A DNA stretch of 64,000 nucleotides. Source: Liolophura sinensis (lineage: Eukaryota; Mollusca; Polyplacophora; Chitonida; Chitonidae). The notes under the pieces are model-generated. The model made no database searches, was not told the origin of the DNA, and saw only the letters and a list, made by a program, of their open reading frames with translations. The DNA lies in assembly GCF_032854445.1 (NCBI RefSeq), contig NC_088300.1:5208001-5272000 (forward strand). Direction: 5' to 3'. Below are positions 35,551-48,169 of this stretch, piece after piece. A program made the translations under genes and the position numbers. Each line of letters begins with the position of its first letter. Positions within the stretch are counted from its first letter, which is position 1.

Positions 35551-38500
35551 TCACAACAAAAGACATTTGCCACATGATTTGCTCTTCTGGGGTTTGTTCT
35601 CTTTAGGCTCCAACACTGCTAGTAAGGCTTCATCAAAAACGTCCTTGAGACCTTCTTGTGTCAGGGATGAACACTCCGTATAAACCACAGCTCCCAGTCT
35701 TTTGGCTAATTTCAAGCCCATTTCCTTTGAGACAGGTTTGTGCAGTTTTTTCTGTAGTTTTTGTAAAGTAGCTTCGTCTGTGCGTAGGTCCATCTGTGTT
35801 CCACACAGCACAAATGGCGTATGTGGCATGTGATGGCGTATTTCCGGAACCCACACCTGTTCCACATTTTGGTACGACTCCGGATTCACAATAGAGAAGC
35901 AGACAACAAAAACATTTGTTGACGGATAAGACAGCATTCTTAATCCTTGATACTCTTCCTGCAAAACAGAAGGCGGGAATCATTTACTTTCCGTTAGGAG
36001 TTGTATTACACGTCAAAAACAAGCTGAAAATGGTCTGAATGAATTAGCTGATATTCAGTGGAATTCCTAGCCAAATGACTGAAAGGCCTTTAAGATAAGT
36101 ACTTAGCAGGGATTATAATATTGTTATGGTACTGTATGAGAAAATCTTGGTACAATTAAATCTACAAAGAGCATATTTAACATTATATGGAAACATAAGA
36201 GAGACTTTGCTGAGAAAACCCTCTGATATCTTTCGATATCATGATTCGGTGGGAGAAAAATTACCACAGTTGTTGAATAACTATATTTACTGCCATTAAG
36301 ACAAAAACTGTTGAATGTAAACTAAATCTTTTTTTTTCAGAAAAAAAAAATGTAATGGAGTTTAGAGTGTTTTTAATCAGATGGTATTCTAAAATAAAAG
36401 AGATTTTGCGTGAGAAATCCTAAACACAGCAACAGAATTACAAACACTGACCTGTCCTGCCGTATCAAACAGTCCCAGTTGATAAGGGTTCCCAGCTATC
36501 GACACGGAAACTGAAAATACAAAAAGTTACATCAGGTTATACGTCAAAGACTAACAGATCACTATGCGTATCCCATAATGTAGAGAACTCTGTGTATACG
36601 TATTGACCTATATGTCCACCTAAACAAGTTGCTGTGGTTATCAACCCTATCAGCAAACAACATGCCGTGACTATACCCGATGAGCACACCACATGCTGTG
36701 GCTATACCCGATGAGCACACAACATGCTATGGCTAAACCCGATGAGCACACCACATGCTGTGGCTATACCCGATGAGCACACCACATGCTGTGGCTATAC
36801 CCGATGAACACACCCGATGAGCACACAACATGCTATGGCTAAACCCGATGAGCACACCACATGCTGTGGCTATACCCGATGAGCACACCACATGCTGTGG
36901 CTATACCCGATGAGCACACATCATGCTGTGGCTATACCCGATGAGCACACATCATGCTGTGGCTATACCCGATGAACACACCACATGCTGTGGCTATAGC
37001 CGATGAGCACACCACATGCTGTGGCTATACCCGATGAGCACATCACATGCTGTGGCTATGCCCGATGAGCAAGCAACATGATGTGGCTATACTCGATGAG
37101 CACACAACATGCTATGGCTAAACCCGATGAGCACACCACATGCTGTGGCTATACTCGATGAGCACACCACATGCTGTGGCTCTACTCGATGAGCACACAA
37201 GATGCTGTGGCTATACTCGTTGAGCACACCACATGCTGTGGCTATACCCGATGAGCACACAACATGCTGTGGCTATACCCGATAAGCACACCACATGCTG
37301 TGGCTATGCCCGATGAGCAAACAACATGCTGTGGCTATACTCGATGAGCACACAACATGATGTGGCTATGCCCGCTGAGCACACAACATGCTGTGGCTAT
37401 ACTCGATGAGCACACCACATGCTGTGGCTATGCCCGATGAGCAAGCAACATGATGTGGCTATACTCGATGAGCACACAACATGCCGTGGCTGAACCCGAT
37501 GAGTAAGCAAGCACTATATCGGGTGTCCAACAGTGACAAATTGTTCTAGCCTTATGTGGACATACATTTCTTGTCACATATAACATACGACGTCTCCCAA
37601 TTAATGAACAATTGGTCTTTTCACGAACATGTTCATAAAAGACCGGTTTGTTAGCCCATTCTTACTTTGCTCAACATATATTCAATCAAAAGAAAACATT
37701 TGTACATATTATTGTTACGAAGACATTATTTTTTACTTCTGCAAAACAGGCTGAAATACATTTGTAATACATAAATATGAAACTATACAGGTTAAGGTGG
37801 CTTCCTGGAAATAAAAATCACACAACTTTTGAACTTTCTTTCGTCTTTTACCGAGTAATGACTATATGCTATTGTTATTTCCCACCCGCCAAACGGGTCC
37901 TTCAGAAACCTTGTGTTGTAACAAACAGGTATTACCTTAGAAACTCATGAGATATGTTGGAATAAAAAGATTTTCAAGCACAGATTGACAGCGTTAAGAT
38001 GCAATGTAAAAAGAAATCAAAAGGGCACATAGGATCGAATGGCAATAAAAAAGACTGAAGCAAGAAATAGAAAACAAATCAAACCGCACAATACAAACAG
38101 TAATTAATCGACTTTCTTTTCAGCAGCTTATAAATCAGATCTATGCAATTTACCCTCAACTCAGTCACCTTGAAAAACAAGCATATAGACCAACGTTTAT
38201 ACGCGCCATTATTTCCGAGAAAAAAATCCCAGGCATTTATTGTCTCTATATACTCCTATACACTGGACCCAAATTTCATAATCGCACATTTATATACAGG
38301 TTACAAAAAAGTCACGTATCAAAATCTCTATGGCTACACATATATATATATACACCTACATACTCTAAGGCCAAAACTAATGACCTAAATCACAGTATAC
38401 GTGTCAGTGCACCTAATCTAGATATACACTGTGGGGTCACTGGCTGATGTACTATGTAGAACTATATATTTACACCAACATACTGGTCAGCACTTGACGT

Positions 38501-41500
38501 GTTAGGGCATATATATATATATATATATATATAGCTCTGGCTATCGTGTCCTCATATATACACGATCGGGTTCACTAACCATAAGGAGTTTCTCGACTTT
38601 AATGATAACGTTTTTTTCAACAACAACTTGAAACGACAGTGTTTCGGTAAACTGCTATCCGCTTAGGAGGGGAAAACTGAAAGGGAGTTGATTAACTTTG
38701 AAAATAAATAAACAAATTTTCATATGATTACCACTGATCTGGCCTTGCATCGAATATCTTATTTACAATCTTATAAACATTAGAGTCGCTTTTGTTTGCT
38801 GGTCCATATTGATATTTATGAGCATGTCCTGGATTTACCAGGATAATTATATGCAGCAGGCTATCAGTTTGTTATACTCATACACATGCAAATAGTTTTG
38901 CATAACTAAAATAAGACACTGAATATATGTACCCTATTATTAAAGCATTATTTTTATACATGGCATAATTTATTCTGCATTTTCTATTGTGCATGTCACA
39001 GTTTAAAATTTCACAGGTGCGTGTGCACATCTCTGATGACGAATGATAAATCAGAAGGGACAATATGAGATTATTACTGGAGACCACTCAGCAGGCTTGG
39101 TTTAATTAATTCAGTGGATCAGCTGATTAAGTTTTCATGGCGAGGACATGGTCCTAAATGGCTTAAAAATGCATTTGAAAGTGTCTTAAGTGTGATTATA
39201 CAGATCTCTAACAGACGTTAAGTGTGTGTCAGAGCTTTGTAGATGGTTATCACGGTTGTCCACAAGCCCCATTAAGAAATCTTTAGTGATACATTCGTTT
39301 CACAATTATGTGTGGGCATTAGTGAATGACCATTATAATCAACACCTTGCCATATGTTTGATATTATCTATAAATGACAACAACTACATAGAGACTTCAG
39401 AAACATGATTTCATGGTATATGCGTGTATTTACCGTGTATTTTGAAACATAGTCGATCCTTATAGTTGTTTGAAACGCATGTGCGGCGTCCTAATACTTC
39501 AGAGTGGTTATAGAGGTACCGGTATGGAGAGCGGTTATAGAGGTGCCGGTGTGGAGAGCGGTTATAGAGGTGCCGGTGTGGAGAGCGGTTATAGAGGTAC
39601 TGCTGTGGAGAGCGGTTACAGAGGTACCGGTATGAAGAGCGGTTATAGAGGTACTGCTGTGGAGAGCGGTTACAGAGGTACCGGTATGGAGAGCGCCTAT
39701 AAAAAGAAACTATAGCATCAAGAATAAACCATCACATCTAAATGCAACCCGATGACTGAGGTATAAAACAAATGAAAGCAAGCGTCGGATGAAATGATCC
39801 CGTCACCTCATTGACCAATGCTACATAAGTGGTTTCCAGATAGATTTATTTGATCCCAGAGCAAACAACTGTATGCATCAAACCAAGTTAATGTTCTGAG
39901 TTCATGCACCTCAACACATACTGGACGGATGCCCCTCAATAAACACTACATGTATGCATCTCAATAAACGCTGTATGCCAGCCCCTCAACAAGCACCTTA
40001 TGTATGCACCTCAACAAACACTGTATGTATGCACCTTACCCAAAAATTAAAAAGGCACGTATAATATACCGGCATAGTTAAAGACTGTGCTTATGATACA
40101 TGGACTTGTATATTTAATTCAACATACGGCATACAACTTTTATAATATCTGAAATGCTTTAAGCGCCATACACAGAAAGAAAAAGTCCTGAAGTCACGAG
40201 TTACATCGGAAAACTGCACAGAATGCGTATGAGGAAGTCAGTGTATGACATACATGTATATGCTACTTCCCTGTTCACATTAGAGACTGAACCACGTGGA
40301 TTCATCTCCGTATATGTTCGGACAGACTGCTCAGTTTTAACACTTCGTGTTTTTGAGTTGATCAGAATGAATGACTATATGGTTTTTGACTATGTCGGCA
40401 ATACCACACCTCTATATCATGACATCCTGATATAGGCACTTTTTACCAGCTACATGTGGCACTTTTTCTCAGGTAAACGTGGCAAGTTTTGCCAGGTAAC
40501 TGACACAGTTTCTCCAGTTCGTGCGCGCGGTTTCTCAAATACAAGTGTACATCATATGACACGATTTCTTGGGTACGTGGGACACGGTTTCTTGAGAAAA
40601 TGACACGGTTTCTCAGACACAGGTGATATATTTCCCAGGTTTATAGCTCATGTAATTTCTCGGGTATATCCGGCAGTACATAGGTTCTGCGCTTCCCAAT
40701 AAGTAAATAGATAAATCTTTTGGAAAAGATGTGTATGCACGAAGTCTCGTTCATTGATCTGTTACTTTAAAACTGCACTTGGCCTCTATAACGGTGTAGC
40801 ACAAGAGTAAATGTGGAGTAAACATACACATGACTAGTGAAATGTTACAGAATTTATACAAGCTGTACAAAAAGTTGGTAGGAGCAATGATTCAAGGTGA
40901 GGTATGCCAAACTTTCATTGTACATCGACCCATGCGCTCAATGGCATTATGCAGACTCAAATTACAAGGGAAAAAATATATGCTCACAATATTTGGCCAA
41001 TAAGACTGTCGTGCAATGCTTCATCGGCTCAATTCCAACACAAACTGGCACTGAATGGCCATTAACCGAGTTGTGGTATATCAATGCTTGCTCTCGATTG
41101 TCCATATCCGTTTAGCAAAATGTCCTGTAAATTAACACCGTTGCTAATTACACACGTGTAGATAAACATGTAGTTTCAAGGATGCTCAGTGCCATATCCA
41201 AAGGTCATATCAGGTCATATCTGGAGAAAATCCACATTTATGTACTGTAAGCGGTTTGTAAACAGTTTACTGCATTGAGTACACTTGCAGCACGCAAACA
41301 CTTTTTTCTCATTTATGTGTTAAGTTATAGCGCTATGAGCCAAATTCTTGGGGGCATCCTACACTGGTATCGAACAATTGGCATCAAAGTTACAGCTACT
41401 ATTTCAGTTTTGCAAACCCTTTAAATGAGACCACGGTCCTATATGACTGGGGACAACTTAGTACGACCTATATTCCGAGACTGGCACCCGGACTTATCAG

Positions 41501-44500
41501 AGTATACATAGACAGAATGAAGCAACATTATGCGAAGTTCGTCGACAGATCGGCAATGCAGGACTATAGGGTCTAGTCACTGGGACAACCTCCCATGCCC
41601 ACATTGCATTACCTCCAGCCAAAAACCAGTATTCAGTGCTCGAGAAGACAGCCTGACACTTGTTTGACCAGGAAAATTGTCAATCTCCGTAACTACATAT
41701 AAGTCGATAGACTATAGTGGAGTTTATAACGTAGAATGTTGATAAGTTTGTGTTGTTTCATTACTTGAAAAAGATGGCTGTATATATAACTTATGTCATT
41801 TACGGATCGCCGATGCTTTGTTTTCATGTAGGCCAGGTTCATAAAAATTTCTGATAAAAACAATTTTTCGAGTGGTTATTTTTTCCAATTTGTCCAACAA
41901 TGGCTTTGTATATATATATATTCTTCACCCTGGGCACACAAATATGACACGTGAACACTAAATACAAATCTGTTCAAGGTCACATCCTTCTTGAACATGG
42001 TAATGGTTGGAGTGAGTGCTTGGGGTTTAACGTCGTACTCAACAATTTTTCAGTCATATGACGACGAAGGAATCATTAGGGTGCATGCACGTGTAATGTG
42101 CCTCCTTGTTGCAGGACGGATTTCCACCGCTCTTTTATTTAGTGCTGCATCACTGAGACGACTTACCGAAGGCAAGTAAGCCGTCCCGCCCGAGCCATTA
42201 TACTGATACGGGTCAACCAGTCGTTGCACTATCCCCTTCATGCTGAACGCCAAGCGAGGAAGTTACAACTTCCTCTTTTAAAGTCTTAGGTGTGACTCGA
42301 TCAAGGATTGATCCTGGATCTACCGGTCCCGAAGCGGGCGGGTAATGGTTGGACAATGAGTGTAGAATAACCATCAAACGTGCATGAAACCTAATGCCCT
42401 GTGTGGCAGGAAACCTGCATACACACTGCAGGAGACAAAAACAATGAAACCATCCAAGGGAATTACCATATGAACCAAGGTACACTACTGGAGGAACACG
42501 CCGTGTCTTATTTCATCCGTTTAGAGCATGCTTGCTTAAGATCTTAACTTTTTACTTTTGGTACGCAGATTAGTAGGCTGTTTGAAAAGATATAACTGAT
42601 TCGATCATGTTAATAATGAAAATATTCATTCAGGCAATAAAAATTAACTCTTGCTCCTGACCAATTGAGAAGTGTTCGATACCCAGGGCCATACATCCCG
42701 ACCACACCTATATATACTAGTCCCCGATAGTCACATAGTCACCCTAGACTAAATTTATTCATGTATTTGACTGGTGTTTTACGCCGTACTCAAGAATATT
42801 TAACTTATAAGACAGCGCTGAGCATTGTGGTGGGAGGAAACCGAGCAAAGCCCGGAGGAAACCCAAGACCATCTCCAGGTTGCTGCAGGCCTTCCCACGT
42901 ACAGCCGGAGAGGAAGTCTGCATGAGCTGGTCTTGAACTCACCACAGGCTAAAGAATATGCTCTTGTTCACAACATTAAAGCAACTGCCCAAACTGTAAA
43001 GCTTAACACGGGGTCCGATACGATGCACCGTGTGTTGTATAGAGCTACTGGCCGTGTGTTATATAGATGTAGGTCGTCATATACTAAGCATAAACATACA
43101 ACATGTTGACGGCCTATCCTACACTTTAAAACCTCGTGGTCCACACTTATTCTCCCATGTATGCACAATTCATCCAGAACCATTATATTTGCAGCTGTGT
43201 ATACATGCTGAAATACATAAATATCGCTATGGGCTGCAGAATGCATGCAGTACAGCTGCATGTGTATGCCGTGGCAACCCACACAGGGATGGTGACGATG
43301 CACCAGTAACTGGTCAATAAACACAACAGAATTCAGGATAATCCTGTCAGGCCGTGAATTTTATAGGCCATGTTGAAATGTTGATCTATATGTACCTACT
43401 TTGCTCCGGTGCGACAATAGTGTACGTGCAATAAAGGATATAGAGCTAAGGGGAATTGGAGCGATGCACACTAGTCATAAGTCCATCAAACGCTCGCCAT
43501 TTCTGACGACAAACAAGACAAATCTGTTCCTGCTAAACAATGGGTACAGCTTAAATGTAACCTTGTATATGTACATTCGATGTACATACATAAGCGCTAA
43601 TTGCCAAATTGTTCTGACTCGAATCCACCTCTTACAACGTAAATTAACTCCTTTACACAGGCCTTTGTTTACATTTGTTTCATCCGCATACGTCTGAATG
43701 TATAGGTATACATCAACAGTCATAAATACCAAGCAGCCATTTCACCGCATACATAAACATGACAATTATACGTTGTCAGTCGTAATAATATTGACTGACC
43801 TACTATACGTTCCCAAGGTAACACGTGAGGCAATAAAACACACGGGATTACCTTTCGGCATTATGGTCTCTAGCTAGACAACTATTTGTCCATTATATCT
43901 AGTTTGTTACACATGTTCATCTTCACGTTTACTGTTGATCTTCGAACCTAAAACATGGATACACAGTTCATATCTAAATACGGAAACAGATCCGCACCAA
44001 GTAAGCAGTTTCGCAATATCAAGGCGATGGAAGAGATCATTTCTTATTTCGAATATGGCCTGCTTTCGGACCGTTTTGAAAAAGATTTGGGTCAGTTTTT
44101 AAAAACAAAGGATTACTTATTTAAAGCATTTTTGGGGTTCACACCGATTCTATTACGTCACATGTCACACTAATGTTAACATATGCAGGCAGAATTCTGT
44201 TGCTGAAGAAGCTGTCAGCTTGTACGTCGTTAGCGTATGTATGCCGTAATCCTTGGTCTGATTCCCGGCTTTAAGATCCCACCATGTTTCACTGGTGAAA
44301 CGTTCACGTATAATACAGGAAGTTAGTGTTATATATGTATGCTGCAGATGTAGTTTATGCCGTGATTTACGTGTATTAAATTTACATGTTTTATATGTAC
44401 AGCTGAAGTGGAAGTGAATAAACGTATTAACGCAGACAAATCCAAATATGATAACGTCATACATGTAATATATGTCTGGCAGCAGCTACATGTTACCTAA

Positions 44501-46684
44501 TCTTCACCGACTTCGAATCAGAGAAATATTTTTCAGCACTGCATAAAGCACCAATCAAATAAACTTATCTCCACGCCCGAGAGTTGGTGGGCCCACTGTT
44601 ATTGTGTATGTGGTCTGCTAAATGTTAAATTCTGCGTGAAGAAAGGACGTATATGTTACAATTAGATTGGCCTGTTTATTGTTTGTGACAAAACACTGAG
44701 AACTTTGTGGCCTGTATGTTCAGCTTTACGATAGCACCTGAATTTTTGTTCATGGGATTTGTACACTTATACCCCATTGGGCCTGGGACCCGTGGTAACT
44801 CGCCATACAATATGCATGATCAGGAAATATTCAATATTACCAATGAGTCACGGGCAGTCAGTCTGTGCACAAGTAAACATGTTCCCAGGCAAAGCCCTAT
44901 TAAAATTGTGGCGCATACGAAACATTTAGGTCCATGTTTTACATTGCTTAGACTGGCACCCTGCTGTTTATACGTCGGGAAGCCATGTTGAACAATTGTC
45001 CTAAACATAAACATTACAGCATATATTTCTGTTTACACAACTCTCAGGTTTTCAGACAAAATAATACATCATCTTCAATCTGGCGTGTAACACGAGGTTA
45101 TCAGCTGGCGAGTCAACCTGTCAGACGCTTCTGTCAAAGTACCCCCGCCTCCTCGACTCCTTCCCTCCCATCCGGTTTACCTTGGTTTATCCTTGTATGT
45201 TCATGTTTATCCATAAAAAAATAATTTCTTTTATGTACATTTTTCTTTTTCATTATTCACAAGGCTAGCATGTATCTGTGGAAGGTGATATCTCACTTTC
45301 CATCAACTCCAGTAGCTATACGAATGGCATGCACTGATTACAATTAGGTGTGTATATATGTATTGAATCTTACCACTGGTCATATACATGTTCAACATAC
45401 CAATATTGGAGGTCAAGATATATAGGTAGTGTATTAATCAAAGTAGCTGGGCTAGCCGTTAAGTCAGGCGGGCTTGCTGTTGAGTCAGGTGGGCAATCAG
45501 CTGTTAGGACAGGTGTGTGGGCTGTGATATATGTTGAGTAAGATGGTTAGAATGGGTAAAGTTGGCACTTGTGGAGTACAGATGGAGATGATGGCAACCA
45601 GGTTGGAAGAGCGGCAGTTAGAAGACCGAGAAGTGGAGCCTAATTGATAGAAATGGACATGTAGATAAAGGTCAAGGCATTCTGGCTTGAGGCCGAGACT
45701 GATGGACTGTAAGGGTGAATGAGGGGTTGAAGAACATTTATTAGAGTTATCATTGGGGAAGAAAACAGTGGAGAAACTTTGGGTTACCGTTGGAGACATG
45801 CACAGGTGGTCTACACAGATAGCGCTACCGATTTGGGAATCTTGAGTTTAGATTGGCAGAGGTCTAGAGATGTGTAGGGATATATATGTATAAACTGGTA
45901 GCTGAAACAGATGTGCCTAAATCAAATGGACTACAGTTTGGAACAGATAATCTAAAGTACGATACCAGTATCGCACCACACCAGTGATCATTGATTAATG
46001 CAGGCTACAGTCAAACGATGAACAGGTGGTAGGCCTACAGTCAGGGCGCGGATTAGAACCTATAGCCAATATAAGGCAGATAAAAAGGTGGTTATAACAC
46101 AGGTATAGAGTTGATACAGGTAGACTAATGGTCGAGGATGTCACAGCTGAAGCTTTGTCATTAGGGATACATACATGCACGAACAGCACTGCATGAACAT
46201 ATATGATCATGATACGTTTGAAACGTATGACTAATTCAACGTAAGAGATCTTCCTTCATCCGGCTCTGTCAATCCTAAACCGAGATATCTGTGTCAGGGG
46301 TGAAAATGGCTGCTTATTTACAAGTAGGAGTAGGCTATTGCTCGGCGTTAACACGGGGTAGGGCTATAATAGTGGGTTTCAATCAGGTCCGCGACTGTCA
46401 GGGACATGAGGCCCTTCCAACAATTCCATCACCCCCAAGCCTCGGGGCATAGGTCTATATCAACCAGGGACGAAGTAACGACAAAGAATGCGAAACACCT
46501 GCTTATGGACACACTCACCCGAGTAATTATCAAAAACTGTGGGCACGTATTCCGTGGGAAACTTGTTGGTGGCATAGCTCATGAGCAGGCAGGTCTTCCC
46601 CACTGCTCCATCACCGACCACAACGCATTTGATAAAGTTAATGTCTTTCCGTTCTCCCGCCGTGTTAGAAGTGTCTGCCTCCAT
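35551..46684 (-). CDS. Divergent Rho-family small GTPase, complete
   Basis: Three exons: 46684-46519, 36510-36452 and 35958-35551, phases consistent, 210 residues. The first ATG in frame (46682-46684) is taken as start; the open frame extends upstream without another ATG. Visible GTPase motifs are the P-loop G24-DGAVGK-T31, switch I 'YVPTVFDNY' with T49, 'DTAGQ' at 71-75 and 'GTQMDL' at 128-133. A '[16 protein letters not shown]'-like region fits the Rho insert helix. The C-terminus is a basic/cysteine tail with CAAX box C207-LLL, predicting geranylgeranylation and membrane attachment. Overall it is closest in feel to Cdc42/Rac/TC10 proteins, which switch actin regulators on and off. It differs in switch II ('[12 protein letters not shown]') and in the G5 box ('ECSSL'), so I do not assign an orthologue name. 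The N-terminus has about 13 extra residues. Confidence 0.93.
36651..37510 (+). repeat. 31-bp minisatellite, about 27 copies
   Basis: Consensus 'catgctgtggctatacccga' followed by 'tgagcacacca'. It lies in intron 1 of the Rho gene, about 140 bp upstream of exon 2 in transcript sense. Higher-order patterns are visible: blocks with 'ctatggctaaacccgatgag' recur near 36725, 36834 and 37110. Confidence 0.92.
37511..39498. other. Rho intron 1, part, no gene seen
   Basis: Mostly featureless AT-rich sequence. A (ta)n microsatellite lies at about 38506-38533. Confidence 0.5.
39499..39705 (+). repeat. 27-bp tandem repeat (nine-codon period)
   Basis: Seven to eight copies of 'gagagcggttatagaggtac' plus 'cggtatg'. 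Because 27 is a multiple of three, one plus-strand frame (39470-39715) encodes repeated 'ESGYRGTGM'. It lies in the antisense direction within the Rho intron and has no other coding support. Confidence 0.88.
39902..40037 (+). repeat. Degenerate about 28-bp tandem repeat
   Basis: About five units around 'tgcacctcaacaaacactgt' and 'atgta'. Confidence 0.7.
40435..40670 (+). repeat. Degenerate tandem repeat
   Basis: Irregular units of roughly 25-30 bp built around 'gacacggtttctcaggta'. Confidence 0.6.
42000..42350 (-). mobile_element. Second tRNA-like SINE family
   Basis: The left side reads 'ttggggtttaacgtcgtact' and 'caacaatttttcagtcatat', which parallels the tail module of the main SINE family. 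The right side, read on the minus strand, has 'ccgcttcgggaccggtagat' and a B-box-like 'ggatcaatcc', a different tRNA-like head. No A-rich tail is evident. I recall similar elements in bivalves but did not verify this. Confidence 0.65.
42751..42952 (-). mobile_element. tRNA-derived SINE, head truncated
   Basis: Main SINE family in the Rho intron: 'ctggtgttttacgccgtact' at the left and 'catgagctggtcttgaactc' at the right, where the copy stops inside the tRNA-like part. Confidence 0.82.
42953..46518. other. Rho intron 1, 5' part, no gene seen
   Basis: Short reading frames only. A degenerate SINE tail fragment lies at about 44522-44566 (+). A small 20-25 bp repeat around 'gttaagtcaggcgggcttgc' lies near 45455-45500. 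Confidence 0.5.
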
Positions 46685-47636
46685 TACAGGTTTTTCAAAA
46701 TCCACACGGTCCAATCTGTCCCGTATATCAGCGTCTAACACTTAAAATATTTGCTAACAGTACCTGTGTTCAGCGGATATTTTAAAGCCGCGTCGTTGGT
46801 CATGCGCCTTAGCCTTATAGCCTTGGAATGAGGCAATGTGTTCTATATTTAGCACATCCGTATATGGGCTGGGCGCGGCATACAACGCCAATCAAATTGC
46901 CGAATTTCCTGAAATACGCGGTGATTGACACCGGTGTTTATGAATGATCATGACGTATCGCGACCTAGTTTCCCCGAGTATTAATGTTAAAAAAAAGTTG
47001 CCGATGTGAAATTCCTAACAGGATACTTGAAGCCTTCAAACAATACTTTGGTGTAATGGGATTTCCCAATGTATATCTCATTGAAAATGAATATCATAGA
47101 GTTGTTATACATCAAGGCATAGAGCAACTGAACAATTAGTCAAAAGGCAGCAATGTTTCCTTCATCTGTTTCTTCTCATTGTTACTTATTGCTGAGGTGG
47201 CCTTATACCATACTCATTCATTGATTCTCTCCGTTACTTACTTGTATAGTAATTGTAATTTTGCGTGTGTTACTTCATCTAACGAGTTTTCTAACTCAAC
47301 TCCACTGCATTATTGTATGGAAATTGAAAAGGATCGAATTCCTCTCAGTTAACCTGTTTTTGAAATGTTTCATACAATACCTGTATTCTATATGATGGCA
47401 GTTTATCTTTAAGTCCATTATTCAGTTACACTTGAAACTAAAATGTCAAATCATTTCACATACTTGTGCACATATGTACACATGCTTTTCTTATAGTGTT
47501 AATGTTCTACACAACTAGAGCTTAGAAGGCCCATTTCATTTCTGTCACAAGATTTAATTTGTACTTTCTGATCAACTGAATTCCATAGATTTGTAAATCT
47601 ATATTAGCTTGATTATAAATCTATATGGGGGGGGGG
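46685..47636. other. Upstream of the Rho gene
   Basis: Presumed promoter and 5' UTR region of the Rho gene, but no TATA box or other clear element was identified. It ends in a G-tract just before a SINE. Confidence 0.45.
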
Positions 47637-47908
47637 GGCCTCCGTGGCTCATTTGGTTAGCACGCTAGCGCAGCATAATGACCCAGGCGTCTCTCATCAA
47701 TGAGGTCGCTGTGAGTTCAAATCCAGTGCATGCTGGCTTCCTCTCCATTCGTATGTGGGAAGGTCTGCCAGCAACATGCGGATGGTTGTGAGTTTCCCCC
47801 GGGCTCTGCCCGGCTTCCATCCACTATAATGCTGGCCGCCATCGTATAAGTAAAATATTTTTGAGTGCGGCATCAAACACCAATCAAATAAATAAATGAA
47901 ATAAATCT
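47637..47908 (+). mobile_element. Full-length tRNA-derived SINE (best copy)
   Basis: Head with polymerase III A box 'tggctcatttgg' (47645-47656) and B box 'gagttcaaatcc' (47713-47724). A central module with 'gggctctgcccggcttccat', the tail module 'ttttgagtgcggcatcaaac' and an (aataaat)n end follow. Use this copy as reference for the family. Confidence 0.9.
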
Positions 47909-48122
47909 AAATGGAAACTTAGTTTATACTATGTAAGTAAAATAGTAACAAGGTAAAGCAAATTCTCTTGTCTTGTTTCCTGTCCACACAAAAAAACTAC
48001 CTTTATAATTTGTTTGGAAGATTCTTAACTGGAAATGAGAGTATCATGTTTGTGAACAGGATCCAGGATACTTCCCGTAAACCTATGTACACACAATGTT
48101 TACATTACCAGGGACTATACAC

Positions 48123-48169
<47 letters not shown>

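Noticed and set aside
36651-37510. Regular short repeats suggesting a CRISPR array
   Set aside because: The units are directly head to tail with no unique spacers, and the DNA is from an animal genome.
39470-39715. Frame encoding repeated ESGYRGTGM nonapeptides
   Set aside because: Explained by the 27-bp tandem repeat; no gene context.
43955-44173. 72-codon plus-strand frame starting [10 protein letters not shown]
   Set aside because: Looks moderately protein-like but matches no family I know and has no supporting context; too weak to call.
46685-46741. N-terminal extension of the Rho protein upstream of the chosen ATG
   Set aside because: The frame is open but has no ATG there; the first methionine codon is at 46682-46684.
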